DNA of 64,000 nucleotides from Variovorax sp. OV700. Its GTDB lineage: Bacteria > Pseudomonadota > Gammaproteobacteria > Burkholderiales > Burkholderiaceae_C. Below, piece by piece: positions 45,774-55,765 of the stretch (the first letter of the stretch is position 1; each line of letters begins with the position of its first letter). The notes below the pieces were generated by a model. That model did not search any database. It was not told the DNA's origin and was given only the letters and a program-made list of their open reading frames with translations. The DNA lies in contig NZ_FNDR01000014.1 in the NCBI RefSeq assembly GCF_900099805.1, positions 62,001-126,000 on the forward strand, read 5' to 3'. Position numbers and translations under genes: made by a program.

Positions 45774-46922
45774 ATGAACATGATGGAGCGAATCCTTCGT
45801 CTGATGGCCGAACGCAAGGCCTCCGACATCTACCTCTCGGCACACTCCCCGGTGCTGATCCGCATCAACGGCACCTGCGTGCCGATCAACGCCCAGGTGC
45901 TGCCGGCCACCGCGCCGCTCGCGCTGCTGGCCGAAGTGGTGCCCGAAGCCCGCATCCAGGAGCTGGAGAGCAAGGGCGAGCTCAACATGGCCGTGATGCT
46001 CGAAGGCGCCGGCAACTACCGCATCAGCGCCATGCGCCAGCGCGGCAGCTACGCGGTGGTGGTGCGGCACATTGCCTCGACCATTCCCAGCTTTGCCGAC
46101 CTGAACCTGCCCGACATTCTCAAGACGCTGATCATGGAAAAGCGGGGCCTGATCCTGATGGTCGGCGCCACGGGCGCGGGCAAGACCACCACGCTGGCCT
46201 CGATGCTCGACTACCGCAACGAGCACGCGACGGGCCACATCCTCACGGTGGAAGAGCCCATCGAATTCACCTATACCAACAAGAAATCGCTGGTGAACCA
46301 GCGCGACGTGGGCAGCGACACCGAGTCGCTGCATGTCGCGCTCAAGAACGCGCTGCGGCAGGCGCCCGACGTGATCCAGATCGGCGAAATCCGCGACCGC
46401 GAAACCATGACCGCGGCCATTGCCTATGCGCAGTCGGGCCACCTGTGCGTGGCTACGCTGCACGCCAACAACAGCTACCGCGCGCTGAACCGCATCCTGA
46501 GCTTCTTCCCGGTCGAGGTGCGTCCCACGCTGCTGGGCGACCTGGGCTCGGCGCTGCGCGCCATCGTGTCGCAGCGGCTGCTGCGCACGCCCACGGGCGG
46601 CCGCGTGCCGGCGCTCGAGGTCATGCTCAACACGGCCCTGGTGGCCGAGCTGATCGAAAAAGGCGATTTTTCCGCCGTCAAGGAAGCCATGGAGCAATCG
46701 ATGGCCGAAGGCTCCCAGACCTTCGAGGAAGACATTGCCCGCCTCATTACCGAAGAGCGCGTGACGCGCGAGGAAGGCCTGGCCCAGTCCGACTCGCCCA
46801 CCAACCTGATGTGGCGGCTGCAGAACCGCGCCGCGCCCAAGCAGAAGGCCGAAGAGCGCAACCTGATGGACCAGGTCGACGAACCTACCTTTACCGACAT
46901 CACGCTCGACGTGAAGTTCTGA
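45774..46922 (+). CDS. pilU: PilT/PilU-family pilus retraction ATPase (PilU-like)
   Basis: A 382-residue hexameric ATPase, the exact length of PilU. The N-terminal PAS-like part is followed by Walker A GATGAGKTTTLASML (about residue 135), the Asp box VEEPIEFTYTNK, Walker B VIQIGEIRDRETM and the His box CVATLHANNSYRALNR. Its long C-terminal tail (from about residue 345) is a PilU rather than PilT trait. It helps PilT retract type IV pili. It sits between dapD and dapE with no other pilus gene, after a strong AGGAGAGAG site. Confidence 0.92.
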   Translation: MNMMERILRLMAERKASDIYLSAHSPVLIRINGTCVPINAQVLPATAPLALLAEVVPEARIQELESKGELNMAVMLEGAGNYRISAMRQRGSYAVVVRHIASTIPSFADLNLPDILKTLIMEKRGLILMVGATGAGKTTTLASMLDYRNEHATGHILTVEEPIEFTYTNKKSLVNQRDVGSDTESLHVALKNALRQAPDVIQIGEIRDRETMTAAIAYAQSGHLCVATLHANNSYRALNRILSFFPVEVRPTLLGDLGSALRAIVSQRLLRTPTGGRVPALEVMLNTALVAELIEKGDFSAVKEAMEQSMAEGSQTFEEDIARLITEERVTREEGLAQSDSPTNLMWRLQNRAAPKQKAEERNLMDQVDEPTFTDITLDVKF

Positions 46923-46946
46923 CCCAGCCTCTCCGGCTTTTTTCCG

Positions 46947-48122
46947 ATGTCCCGTACGCTCCAGCTCGCCGAACAACTCATCTCGCGCCCCTCGGTCACT
47001 CCTGACGATGCGGGCTGCCAACAGATCCTCAGCGAACGGCTGGCGCCACTGGGCTTCACGCTGGAGACCATCGAGAGCGGTCCTGCGGATTTCCGCGTGA
47101 CCAACCTCTGGGCGGTACGCCGCCCGGCGGCTGCCACGGCCACAAAGACGCTGGTGTTCGCCGGTCACACCGACGTCGTGCCCACCGGCCCGGTCGAGCA
47201 ATGGACCAGCCACCCCTTCACGCCCACGCACCGGGACGGCAAGCTCTACGGTCGCGGCGCCTGCGACATGAAGACCTCGGTCGCGGCTTTCGTTGTCTCC
47301 ATCGAGGAGTTCCTGCGGGCCACGCCCGACCCGAAGCTCACGCTGGCGCTGCTGCTCACCAGCGATGAGGAAGGCCCGGCCGTCGACGGCACCGTCGTCG
47401 TCTGCAACACGCTGGCGGCGCGCGGCGAGGTGCTCGACTACTGCATCGTCGGCGAGCCCACCGCCGTCGAGCGCTGCGGCGACATGATCAAGAACGGCCG
47501 CCGCGGCACCATGAGCGGCAAGCTCACGGTCAAGGGCGTGCAGGGCCACATCGCCTATCCGCACCTTGCAAAGAACCCGGTGCATGCCGTAGCGCCCGCG
47601 CTGGCTGAACTCGTGGCGATCAATGCGGCGGCCGGATGGGATGCGGGCAACGACTACTTCCAGCCGACCAGCTGGCAGATCAGCAACTTTCACTCGGGCA
47701 CCGGCGCGAGCAACGTGATCCCGGGCAGCGCGGTGATCGATTTCAATTTCCGCTTCTCGACCGAGTCGACGCCCGAGTCCTTGCAGAAGCGCGTGCATGC
47801 GGTACTCGACGCTCATGGCGTCGACTACACGCTGGCCTGGACTGTCGGCGGTTTGCCTTTCCTGACAGCGCCCGGTGAACTCGTCACCTCGGTGAAAGCT
47901 GCCATCGCCGATGAAACCGGCATTGCCACCGAGCTGTCGACCAGCGGCGGCACCAGTGATGCGCGCTTCATCGCCAAGATCTGCAAGCAGGTGGTCGAGC
48001 TCGGCCCGGTCAACGCGAGCATCCACAAGATCGACGAGCACATCGACGTGGCCGAGATCGAGACGCTGAAGAACATCTACAGGCGCACGATGGAGCGGCT
48101 CGAAGCGTCGCTGGTCGGATGA
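46947..48122 (+). CDS. dapE: succinyl-diaminopimelate desuccinylase DapE
   Basis: A 391-residue zinc hydrolase of the M20 family that releases LL-diaminopimelate. The metal ligands are in FAGHTDVVPTGP, YGRGACDMKTSV and LLTSDEEGPAVDG, and the dimerisation domain contains VQGHIAYPHLAKNPVH. STSGGTSDARFIA completes the active site. It is slightly longer than E. coli DapE (375). It starts 24 bases after pilU. Confidence 0.97.
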   Translation: MSRTLQLAEQLISRPSVTPDDAGCQQILSERLAPLGFTLETIESGPADFRVTNLWAVRRPAAATATKTLVFAGHTDVVPTGPVEQWTSHPFTPTHRDGKLYGRGACDMKTSVAAFVVSIEEFLRATPDPKLTLALLLTSDEEGPAVDGTVVVCNTLAARGEVLDYCIVGEPTAVERCGDMIKNGRRGTMSGKLTVKGVQGHIAYPHLAKNPVHAVAPALAELVAINAAAGWDAGNDYFQPTSWQISNFHSGTGASNVIPGSAVIDFNFRFSTESTPESLQKRVHAVLDAHGVDYTLAWTVGGLPFLTAPGELVTSVKAAIADETGIATELSTSGGTSDARFIAKICKQVVELGPVNASIHKIDEHIDVAEIETLKNIYRRTMERLEASLVG

Positions 48123-48128
48123 GCGCCG

Positions 48129-48175
48129 CGCCGGGCCGCCCCAAGCAAGCTCGCACCGCAGCGCGAAGCGCGGAG
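48129..48175. repeat. degenerate intergenic GC-rich repeat
   Basis: The spacer between dapE and prmB reads CGCCGGGCCGCCCCAAGCAAG followed by CTCGCACCGCAGCGCGAAGC and GCGGAGG. It resembles shortened copies of the 'GGCCGCCCCAAG...GCGCGAAGCGCGGAGG' intergenic family I remember from Comamonadaceae genomes. It contains a CGC-heavy small dyad and supplies the prmB ribosome binding site. The family match is from memory. Confidence 0.35.
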
Positions 48176-48183
48176 GTAATTCA

Positions 48184-49065
48184 GTGAGCACGGTCATCGA
48201 ACTGATCGAGGCCGGCGCCAAGCGGCTCGAAAACGCCGGTGTCGCTTTCGGCCACGGCACGGCCAACGCCTTCGACGAAGCCGCCTGGCTGGTACTGTGG
48301 CGCCTGAAGCTGCCGCTCGATGAAATCGATGCCGTGGCCGACACGCCCGTTTCGCCGGCCGATGCGGGCAAGGTTGCCGCGTTGCTCGACGAACGCATTG
48401 CCACGCGCAAGCCCGCCGCCTACCTGACCAGGGAGGCCTGGCTTCAGGGTGTGCCCTTCTACGTGGACGAGCGCGCCATCGTGCCGCGCAGCTTCATTGC
48501 CGAGCTGATTGCCGACGGCAGCATCGACTACTGGCTCGGCGAACACACGCAGCGCGTGCTCGACCTGTGCACGGGCAACGGCAGCTTGGCCATCCTCGCT
48601 GCCATGACCTATCCGGAGACCACCGTGGACGCTGCCGACCTGTCAGTCGAAGCGCTCGAGGTGGCCGCCATCAATGTCTCGCGACACCAGCTCGACAGCC
48701 GCATCAGGTTGATCGAATCCGACGGCCTGGCCAACCTGCCCGGCCCGTACGACCTGGTGCTTTGCAACCCGCCGTACGTGAACAGCGCGAGCATGGCCGC
48801 CCTGCCCGCCGAATACCGCGCCGAGCCCGAACTGGCACTGGCCGGCGGAGACGACGGCATGGACTTCGTGCGCCGGCTGTTTGCCGATGCCCCCTCGCGC
48901 ATGAGCGAAGAGGCCGTGCTGGTGCTGGAAATCGGCAACGAGCGCGACTACTTCGAAGCGGCGTTTCCGCAGCTCGAGGTCGTCTGGCTCGAAACCTCCG
49001 CGGGCGAAGACCAGGTTCTGCTCGTGACCCGGGCCGCGCTGCTGGCCGGCGCCGGCGCGCGTTAG
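48184..49065 (+). CDS. prmB: ribosomal protein uL3 N5-glutamine methyltransferase PrmB
   Basis: A 293-residue SAM-dependent methyltransferase of the HemK family. The SAM site is RVLDLCTGNGSLAI (about residue 125) and the NPPY motif is LVLCNPPYVNS with Asn195. The extended N-terminal helical domain, including HGTANAFDEAAWLVLW and PAAYLTREAWLQGVPFYVD, separates PrmB from PrmC. It modifies ribosomal protein L3. The GTG start has a strong GGAGGT upstream. Confidence 0.94.
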   Translation: MSTVIELIEAGAKRLENAGVAFGHGTANAFDEAAWLVLWRLKLPLDEIDAVADTPVSPADAGKVAALLDERIATRKPAAYLTREAWLQGVPFYVDERAIVPRSFIAELIADGSIDYWLGEHTQRVLDLCTGNGSLAILAAMTYPETTVDAADLSVEALEVAAINVSRHQLDSRIRLIESDGLANLPGPYDLVLCNPPYVNSASMAALPAEYRAEPELALAGGDDGMDFVRRLFADAPSRMSEEAVLVLEIGNERDYFEAAFPQLEVVWLETSAGEDQVLLVTRAALLAGAGAR

Positions 49066-49189
49066 CTGCGTCAGCCCTCGCCCCCATTCCTCCCCTCTGC
49101 CGCTTTCTCGCAGCCACGGCTGCAGGCCCTTCTTTTACCGGACGGCGTTCTCATTTGCCCCTTCGCGCCAAGCCGCCGCGGCCGGGCGG

Positions 49190-49195
49190 GATAAT
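49190..49195 (+). promoter_or_regulatory. candidate -10 element of the ABC-F gene
   Basis: GATAAT followed by CGC, 22 bases before the start codon and 125 bases after prmB. No matching -35. The rest of the 151-base spacer shows no other feature. Confidence 0.33.
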
Positions 49196-49216
49196 CGCCC
49201 CTACGGTTCCTATTTC

Positions 49217-51250
<2,034 letters not shown>

Positions 51251-51273
51251 ACCCTGCAAAGGAGGCACATCGC

Positions 51274-51777
51274 ATGCCGTCTGCCATCGAACTGGCCCGG
51301 GGCGACGAAAAGCTGATTGCGGCCATTCACCGCAGCCGCCGCCTGATCGGCCGCAAGGCGTTGATGGCCGCGGCCGCCAGCGCCATTCCGTTGCCGGGCA
51401 TCGACTGGGCTGCCGACGCGGCCCTGCTCACACGCCTGGTGCCGCAGATCAGCGCCGAGTTCGGCCTTTCCGTCACGCAGGTCGAAAAGCTCGCGCCACA
51501 TCAGCGCGAACGCATCCAGAAAGCCGCCACCACCGTCGGCGCCTTGCTGGTCGGCCGGCTCGTCACGCGCGAGCTGCTGATCAAGCTCGCCCGGTATGCG
51601 GGCGTGAAGCTCACCGCCAAGCAGGTCACCAAGTACGTGCCGGTTGCCGGGCAAATCGTGTCCGCCGCGCTCGGCTATGCGGCCTTGCGCGCCCTCGGCG
51701 AGCAGCACATCAAGGATTGCGTCCGCGTGAGCACGACGCTCGCCCTGGCACCGCCTGAACCGCACGCGCCCGCCTGA
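51274..51777 (+). CDS. hypothetical protein with hydrophobic core, DUF697/EcsC-like
   Basis: A 167-residue protein starting 23 bases after the ABC-F gene with an AAAGGAGG site. It has a hydrophobic segment around residues 28-52 (ALMAAAASAIPLPGIDWAADA) reminiscent of the 'IPxPGxD' turn of DUF697/EcsC-like membrane-associated helical proteins. Further helical parts follow (TTVGALLVGRLVTRELLIKL, PVAGQIVSAALGYAALRAL). No signal peptide or catalytic motif is evident. It may associate with membranes. The function is unknown and the family call is tentative. Confidence 0.75.
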   Translation: MPSAIELARGDEKLIAAIHRSRRLIGRKALMAAAASAIPLPGIDWAADAALLTRLVPQISAEFGLSVTQVEKLAPHQRERIQKAATTVGALLVGRLVTRELLIKLARYAGVKLTAKQVTKYVPVAGQIVSAALGYAALRALGEQHIKDCVRVSTTLALAPPEPHAPA

Positions 51778-51904
51778 AGGCGCACGCAGTCGTCGAAGAA
51801 GACGATCCCTCTGGTCAGGTGGCATGCAGGTTCAGCGAACATAGTGGAGGCTCTCCTGTGGCCTGCACTCCCTCTGATCCTCCCTCCTCCAGCAGGTCAC
51901 CTTC

Positions 51905-51933
51905 CAGCCCGCCCTTGCGCGGGCTGTTTTTTT
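51905..51933 (+). terminator. intrinsic terminator on the plus strand
   Basis: CAGCCCGC and GCGGGCTG (8 bp) with loop CCTTGC and seven T. It lies 128 bases after the stop at 51777, so it ends the ABC-F unit or an independent short transcript from the spacer. Confidence 0.93.
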
Positions 51934-51968
51934 GGCGCGCAGCAAAAAAGATGCAACCGATGCAGCCA

Positions 51969-51996
51969 TAAAAAAAGCCGCTCGATGGAGCGGCTT
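51969..51996 (-). terminator. intrinsic terminator of tRNA-Lys
   Basis: On the minus strand AAGCCGCTC and GAGCGGCTT (9 bp) with loop CATC and a run of T, 10 bases after the tRNA 3' end. Confidence 0.93.
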
Positions 51997-52005
51997 CTTG
52001 AGGGG

Positions 52006-52081
52006 TGGTAGGACGTACTGGATTCGAACCAGTGACCAACGGATTAAAAGTCCGCTGCTCTACCAACTGAGCTAACGTCCC
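52006..52081 (-). tRNA. tRNA-Lys (anticodon TTT)
   Basis: A 76-base tRNA with encoded CCA. The acceptor is GGGACGT/ACGTCCT, the D-arm GCTCAGTTGGTAGAGC, and the anticodon loop CTTTTAA gives TTT. The T-arm CTGGTTCGAATCCAG is canonical. It is downstream of tcdA, which encodes a modifier of position 37 of tRNAs. Confidence 0.98.
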
Positions 52082-52135
52082 GGAACCATTTTTCGTTTTG
52101 AAGATTTGCCGGCAGCAAATGCAGCAAAGCCAAAG

Positions 52136-52141
52136 ATTATA
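52136..52141 (-). promoter_or_regulatory. candidate -10 element of tRNA-Lys
   Basis: A consensus TATAAT on the minus strand that includes the tcdA stop codon, 55 bases before the tRNA. TCGACA, a near-consensus -35, lies 21 bases upstream, which is too far for a standard spacer. The tRNA could also be read through from tcdA. Confidence 0.38.
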
Positions 52142-52976
52142 GCGTGGCGTTGCTCGCAATTTTGTCGAGAACCCAACCTGCCGCACATTGACCGAAAGTA
52201 GCCGTGACGCTCACCACCGAGCCGTAGCCGTGGCAGTTGAGCGAACCGTCGCCTTCGATGGCGCAGGACGCATCGGGCGGTGCGACGCTCTCGCGGCTGA
52301 AGACGCAGGTCACGCCGATCTTGCGACCCTCGCGCGGAGCACCATGCTCCTTGCGAAGGCGCTGCCGCAGCTGGGCCAACAGCGGGTCGTGCGTGACAAG
52401 CGAGAGATCGTCGATGTCGACCTTGTGCGCCTGCCGCTTGCCGCCGGCCGCACCCACGGTAACGAAGGCGGTGCGCGAGGCGCGCGCCCATGCGGCCATC
52501 GTGAGCTTGGCCTTCACCTGGTCGCAGGCGTCGATGACGGCGGTTGCGGGTCCGTTGGCTTGCTGCGCCGCTTCGAGCAGCGTCGTCCAGTTGCCGGGTT
52601 CGACGAACTCGTCGATCGCGAGCACCTTGCACTCCGGGTTGATCTGAGCGATGCGGTCACGCATGGCCTCGACCTTGGCTTGTCCCACCGTCGAGTCGAG
52701 CGCATGGATCTGCCGATTGATGTTCGACTCGGACACATGGTCGAGATCGACCAGCGTCAGCCGCCCCACTCCGCTGCGCGCCAAAGCTTCGACAGCCCAC
52801 GAGCCCACACCGCCGATGCCGGCAATGAGGACGTGCGCGCCGCGGATGCGCGCGGCACCGGCCACGCCGTAGAGGCGTTCGAGGCCGCCGAAGCGGCGCG
52901 CAAGATCAGGTGCCGCCGCGGTGTCAGTGACGACATCCACGGCGGAGTTCGATGCTTGCGGAAGGGTTGCGCTCAA
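52137..52976 (-). CDS. tcdA: tRNA threonylcarbamoyladenosine dehydratase TcdA
   Basis: A 279-residue E1-like enzyme (CsdL/YgdL) that uses ATP to cyclise t6A37 to ct6A in ANN-decoding tRNAs. The nucleotide site is IAGIGGVGSWAVEALARSG, followed by LVDLDHVSESNINRQIHAL with the arginine finger. The middle DACDQVKAK and the C-terminal YGSVVSVTATFG segment are family typical. It starts 18 bases after cpoB and its product acts on tRNAs such as the adjacent tRNA-Lys. Confidence 0.95.
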   Translation of the reverse strand: MSATLPQASNSAVDVVTDTAAAPDLARRFGGLERLYGVAGAARIRGAHVLIAGIGGVGSWAVEALARSGVGRLTLVDLDHVSESNINRQIHALDSTVGQAKVEAMRDRIAQINPECKVLAIDEFVEPGNWTTLLEAAQQANGPATAVIDACDQVKAKLTMAAWARASRTAFVTVGAAGGKRQAHKVDIDDLSLVTHDPLLAQLRQRLRKEHGAPREGRKIGVTCVFSRESVAPPDASCAIEGDGSLNCHGYGSVVSVTATFGQCAAGWVLDKIASNATL

Positions 52977-52994
52977 GCGCAGGCTCCGCTGGCG

Positions 52995-53744
52995 CTAGCG
53001 CAGTCGCGAGAGACGCTCGCGGCCCGCCTGTGCGGCTTCGGATTGCGGATAGGCCTTGGTCAGGTCTTCCAGCGTGCGGCGTGCCGCGCGCGTGTCCTTC
53101 AGCTCGATCTGGCAGTTGGCAATCGACAGCACGGCCTCGGGAGCCTTGGCGTGGTCGGGTGCAAGCGACAGCATGGAGCGGAAGTTCGCAATAGCCTCGT
53201 TGTAGTTGCGCGTGGCGTATTGCGCATTGCCGAGCCAGAACAGCGCAGAGGCGTTGTAGCCGCTTTGCGGGTAGCGCTTGACGAACTCGGCGAACGCGGT
53301 TTGCGCCTGCGCGAACTGGCCCGCGCGGAAGATGCCGAGCGCCGCATCGAAGTCGGCTTTTTCCTTGGGATCGGCGGTGAACTCGCGGCCATCCACCGAC
53401 ACCTTTGCCGGCTCGTTCTGCTTGAGCCGGTCGTCGATGGTGGTCTGGCGCGACTGCATTTCGCTCAGCGTGCGCTGCAGCTGCTCGTTCTGCCCGGTCA
53501 TGCGTGCAAGATCGCCCCGCATCTGCTCGATCTGGTTTTGCAGTTCGAGCAGGCTGCGGCGCAACTGGCCGTTTTCGTCGGTCAGCCGCTGGTCGGTCTG
53601 CTGGCGCATCGCCTCGACCCGCTGCCGCAAGTCGAGGATGGCGCGGCGCGCTTCATCATCCTCGAACAATGCAGCTTGCGAGCCGATCGAAACGCAAAGC
53701 AAGGCGGCAGCCAGGGCCGCGCCTCGCAACAAGGCGCGTTGCAT
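52995..53744 (-). CDS. cpoB: cell division coordinator CpoB (YbgF)
   Basis: A 249-residue periplasmic protein. The signal peptide ends about residue 25 (VSIGSQA), a trimerising coiled coil occupies about residues 30-110 (RRAILDLRQRVEAMRQQTDQ), and the C-terminal TPR domain is at about residues 130-249 (FDAALGIFRAGQFAQAQTAF, YPQSGYNASALFWLGNAQY). It links the Tol-Pal system with PBP1B during division. The ATG overlaps the pal stop by one base; a GTG one codon earlier is also possible. Confidence 0.94.
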   Translation of the reverse strand: MQRALLRGAALAAALLCVSIGSQAALFEDDEARRAILDLRQRVEAMRQQTDQRLTDENGQLRRSLLELQNQIEQMRGDLARMTGQNEQLQRTLSEMQSRQTTIDDRLKQNEPAKVSVDGREFTADPKEKADFDAALGIFRAGQFAQAQTAFAEFVKRYPQSGYNASALFWLGNAQYATRNYNEAIANFRSMLSLAPDHAKAPEAVLSIANCQIELKDTRAARRTLEDLTKAYPQSEAAQAGRERLSRLR

Positions 53745-54262
53745 CACCGGGTGTATCGGATTTCAGCGCGGCGGTTCTGCGCCCAGGCTTCTTCGCCCGA
53801 ACCCTGGGCCGCGGGCTTTTCCTTGCCGAAGCTCACGGCTTCGATCTGGGCGTCGTTCACGCCCAGAAGCGTCAGCGCACGGCGGACGGCTTCGGAGCGC
53901 TTCTGGCCCAGTGCCAGGTTGTACTCGCGGCCGCCACGTTCGTCGGTGTGACCTTCGATGGAAATGCGGCGCTGCTGGTTGGCCTTGAGGAAACGGGCAT
54001 GGCCGTCGATCAGGGCTTGGAACTCGGGCTTGACCGTGTAGCTGTCGTAGTCGAAATAGACGATCCGTTCGATCCCGACCGGACCTTGCGCGGTGGATGC
54101 ATTGGGGTCGATGGTGACGGGCGCGACCGCAGTCGAGCTGCCCTGCTGGCCGCCAGCGGCGCCGGAGCGGTCAGACACCGGGGCGTCGTTGAGCTTGGTG
54201 CCCGACGAGCAACCGGCAATCATAGCCACGATGGCCAGCGAATAAATCGTACGTTTCAACAT
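53744..54262 (-). CDS. pal: peptidoglycan-associated lipoprotein Pal
   Basis: A 172-residue outer membrane lipoprotein. The lipobox is IAGC (Cys18), followed by a flexible linker to about residue 60 and the OmpA-like peptidoglycan-binding domain (VYFDYDSYTVKPEF, ISIEGHTDERGGREYNLALG, RRAEIRY). It anchors the outer membrane to peptidoglycan and binds TolB. It starts 25 bases after tolB. Confidence 0.97.
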   Translation of the reverse strand: MLKRTIYSLAIVAMIAGCSSGTKLNDAPVSDRSGAAGGQQGSSTAVAPVTIDPNASTAQGPVGIERIVYFDYDSYTVKPEFQALIDGHARFLKANQQRRISIEGHTDERGGREYNLALGQKRSEAVRRALTLLGVNDAQIEAVSFGKEKPAAQGSGEEAWAQNRRAEIRYTR

Positions 54263-54287
54263 TGGGTACTCCTCAAATAAACCTTGA

Positions 54288-55604
54288 TCATTGCTTTTGA
54301 AACGGACCCCAGTCCGGTTCTCTTATGTCTCCCGCCTGCCCGGCGAGCCGCGCTTTTATTTTTCCGTCCAGCGTGGTCGTCATGAGCGCTTCGCGGCCTT
54401 GCAGCTGCGTTGCGTAGACGATCAGCTTGCTGTTGGGTGCGAAACTGGGACTCTCGTCTGCCGAGGTGTCGGTGATGGCCGAGACATTACCAGTGGCCAA
54501 CTCCATCACATGGAGTTTGAACGCACCGCCCACGCGAGAGATGTAGGCCAACCACCGGCCGTCGCCGCTGACAGATGGAGAAATGTTGTAGGTGCCACTG
54601 AAGGTAACACGGGTCGGCGCGCCGCCGCCGGCGCCCATCTTGTAGATCTGCGGAGCCCCGCCGCGGTCGCTCACGAAGTAGATCGTGCTGCCGTCGGCCG
54701 AGTACACGGGTTCCGTGTCGATGCTGGCGCTCTGGGTCAGGCGGCGCGGCTCGCCGCCGCCTGCCGGAATGGTGTAGAGCTGCGAGCCACCGTCGCGGCT
54801 CAGCGTAACGGCCAGCGAGCCGCCATCGGGTGCCCACGCCGGTGCGCTGTTGGAGCCGCGGAAGTTCGCGAGCAACCGGCGCTGTCCGCTGGCCACGTTG
54901 TGAACGTACACCACGGGCTTGCGCGATTCGAAGGATACGTACGCCAACTGCTGGCCGTTGGAAGACCAGACCGGCGAGATGATGGGTTCCGGGCTCGCGA
55001 GCGCGGCCTGTGAGTTCTCGCCGTCGGCGTCCGCCACCCACAGCGAATAGCGGCTGCCGCCCTTGGTGACGTAGGCGATGCGCGTCGAGAAGATGCCCTT
55101 GTCGCCGGTCAGCTTCTCGTAGACGTAGTCGGCAATGCGGTGCGATGCAAGGCGCAGGTCACCTTGCGGAACGGTGTAGCTCTGGCCGCCGAGGTCTTGT
55201 CCGCGCACCACGTCCCAGAGGCGAAAGCGCACGTCGAAGCGGCCATCGGCCAAGCGCGTGACGCTGCCGACCACGAGCGAATCCGCCGTACGCTGGCGCC
55301 AGAGGGACAGATCGGGGCGCGACGCCTCGTCGAGCGCCTGGCCCGAGGCATCGACGCCGCGGAACTGGCCGCTGCGTTCGAGGTCGGCCTGCACGATCTC
55401 GGAGATCTTTTGCGGCGATGCGTCCTGCCCCTTGAACGGAACCAGCGCGATGGGCCGCTGCGTCAGTCCGACGCCCGACACCTCGACCCGGAACTGGGCG
55501 AGCGCGGGCAGCATGGGAGTTGCAGCAAGAGCCGCAATCAATGTGCGGCGTGCAAAAAACGATGAAGAAGGAGTTGGAATGGAAACTGACAACGGCTTGA
55601 TCAT
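54288..55604 (-). CDS. tolB: Tol-Pal system protein TolB
   Basis: A 438-residue periplasmic beta-propeller protein. The signal sequence runs to about residue 37 (RRTLIAALAATPMLPALA). The N-terminal alpha/beta domain (about 38-175) is followed by six propeller blades with repeated 'SPxWSxDG' type motifs (SPVWSSNGQQLAYVS, APAWAPDGGSLAVTL, EPVYSADGSTIYFVSDRGG). It works with Pal and TolA. tolQ, tolR and tolA, usually upstream, are absent: the region upstream is the divergent msbA-like gene. The start used is MIKPLSVS rather than a longer in-frame one. Confidence 0.96.
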   Translation of the reverse strand: MIKPLSVSIPTPSSSFFARRTLIAALAATPMLPALAQFRVEVSGVGLTQRPIALVPFKGQDASPQKISEIVQADLERSGQFRGVDASGQALDEASRPDLSLWRQRTADSLVVGSVTRLADGRFDVRFRLWDVVRGQDLGGQSYTVPQGDLRLASHRIADYVYEKLTGDKGIFSTRIAYVTKGGSRYSLWVADADGENSQAALASPEPIISPVWSSNGQQLAYVSFESRKPVVYVHNVASGQRRLLANFRGSNSAPAWAPDGGSLAVTLSRDGGSQLYTIPAGGGEPRRLTQSASIDTEPVYSADGSTIYFVSDRGGAPQIYKMGAGGGAPTRVTFSGTYNISPSVSGDGRWLAYISRVGGAFKLHVMELATGNVSAITDTSADESPSFAPNSKLIVYATQLQGREALMTTTLDGKIKARLAGQAGDIREPDWGPFQKQ

Positions 55605-55751
55605 GCGGTTCGGAGATGTTTCGGGGTAAAAAGTTCTCCCCACGTGCGACGGGCCACATGTTACACACTGGTTTGGCCGCGTAATCACAAAAGGTGTATC
55701 GGTCGGTGCCGTCCTACAGCGCGGCCTTCAAGGCGCCTGCCGGGGCCCCCG

Positions 55752-55757
55752 TAGAAT
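55752..55757 (+). promoter_or_regulatory. candidate -10 element of the msbA-like gene
   Basis: TAGAAT followed by CCG, ending eight bases before the start codon. If used, the mRNA would be almost leaderless. No convincing -35. Confidence 0.3.
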
Positions 55758-55765
55758 CCGCCGCC

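Noticed and set aside
49066..49189. Coding or RNA gene in the prmB/ABC-F spacer
   Set aside because: Pyrimidine-rich sequence with no open frame having a ribosome binding site and no stable hairpin with a T-tract.
51815..52186. Minus-strand open frame containing LAQLVEQRTFNPLVTGSNPV
   Set aside because: This peptide is the well-known false translation of a tRNA gene; it runs across tRNA-Lys and both terminators.
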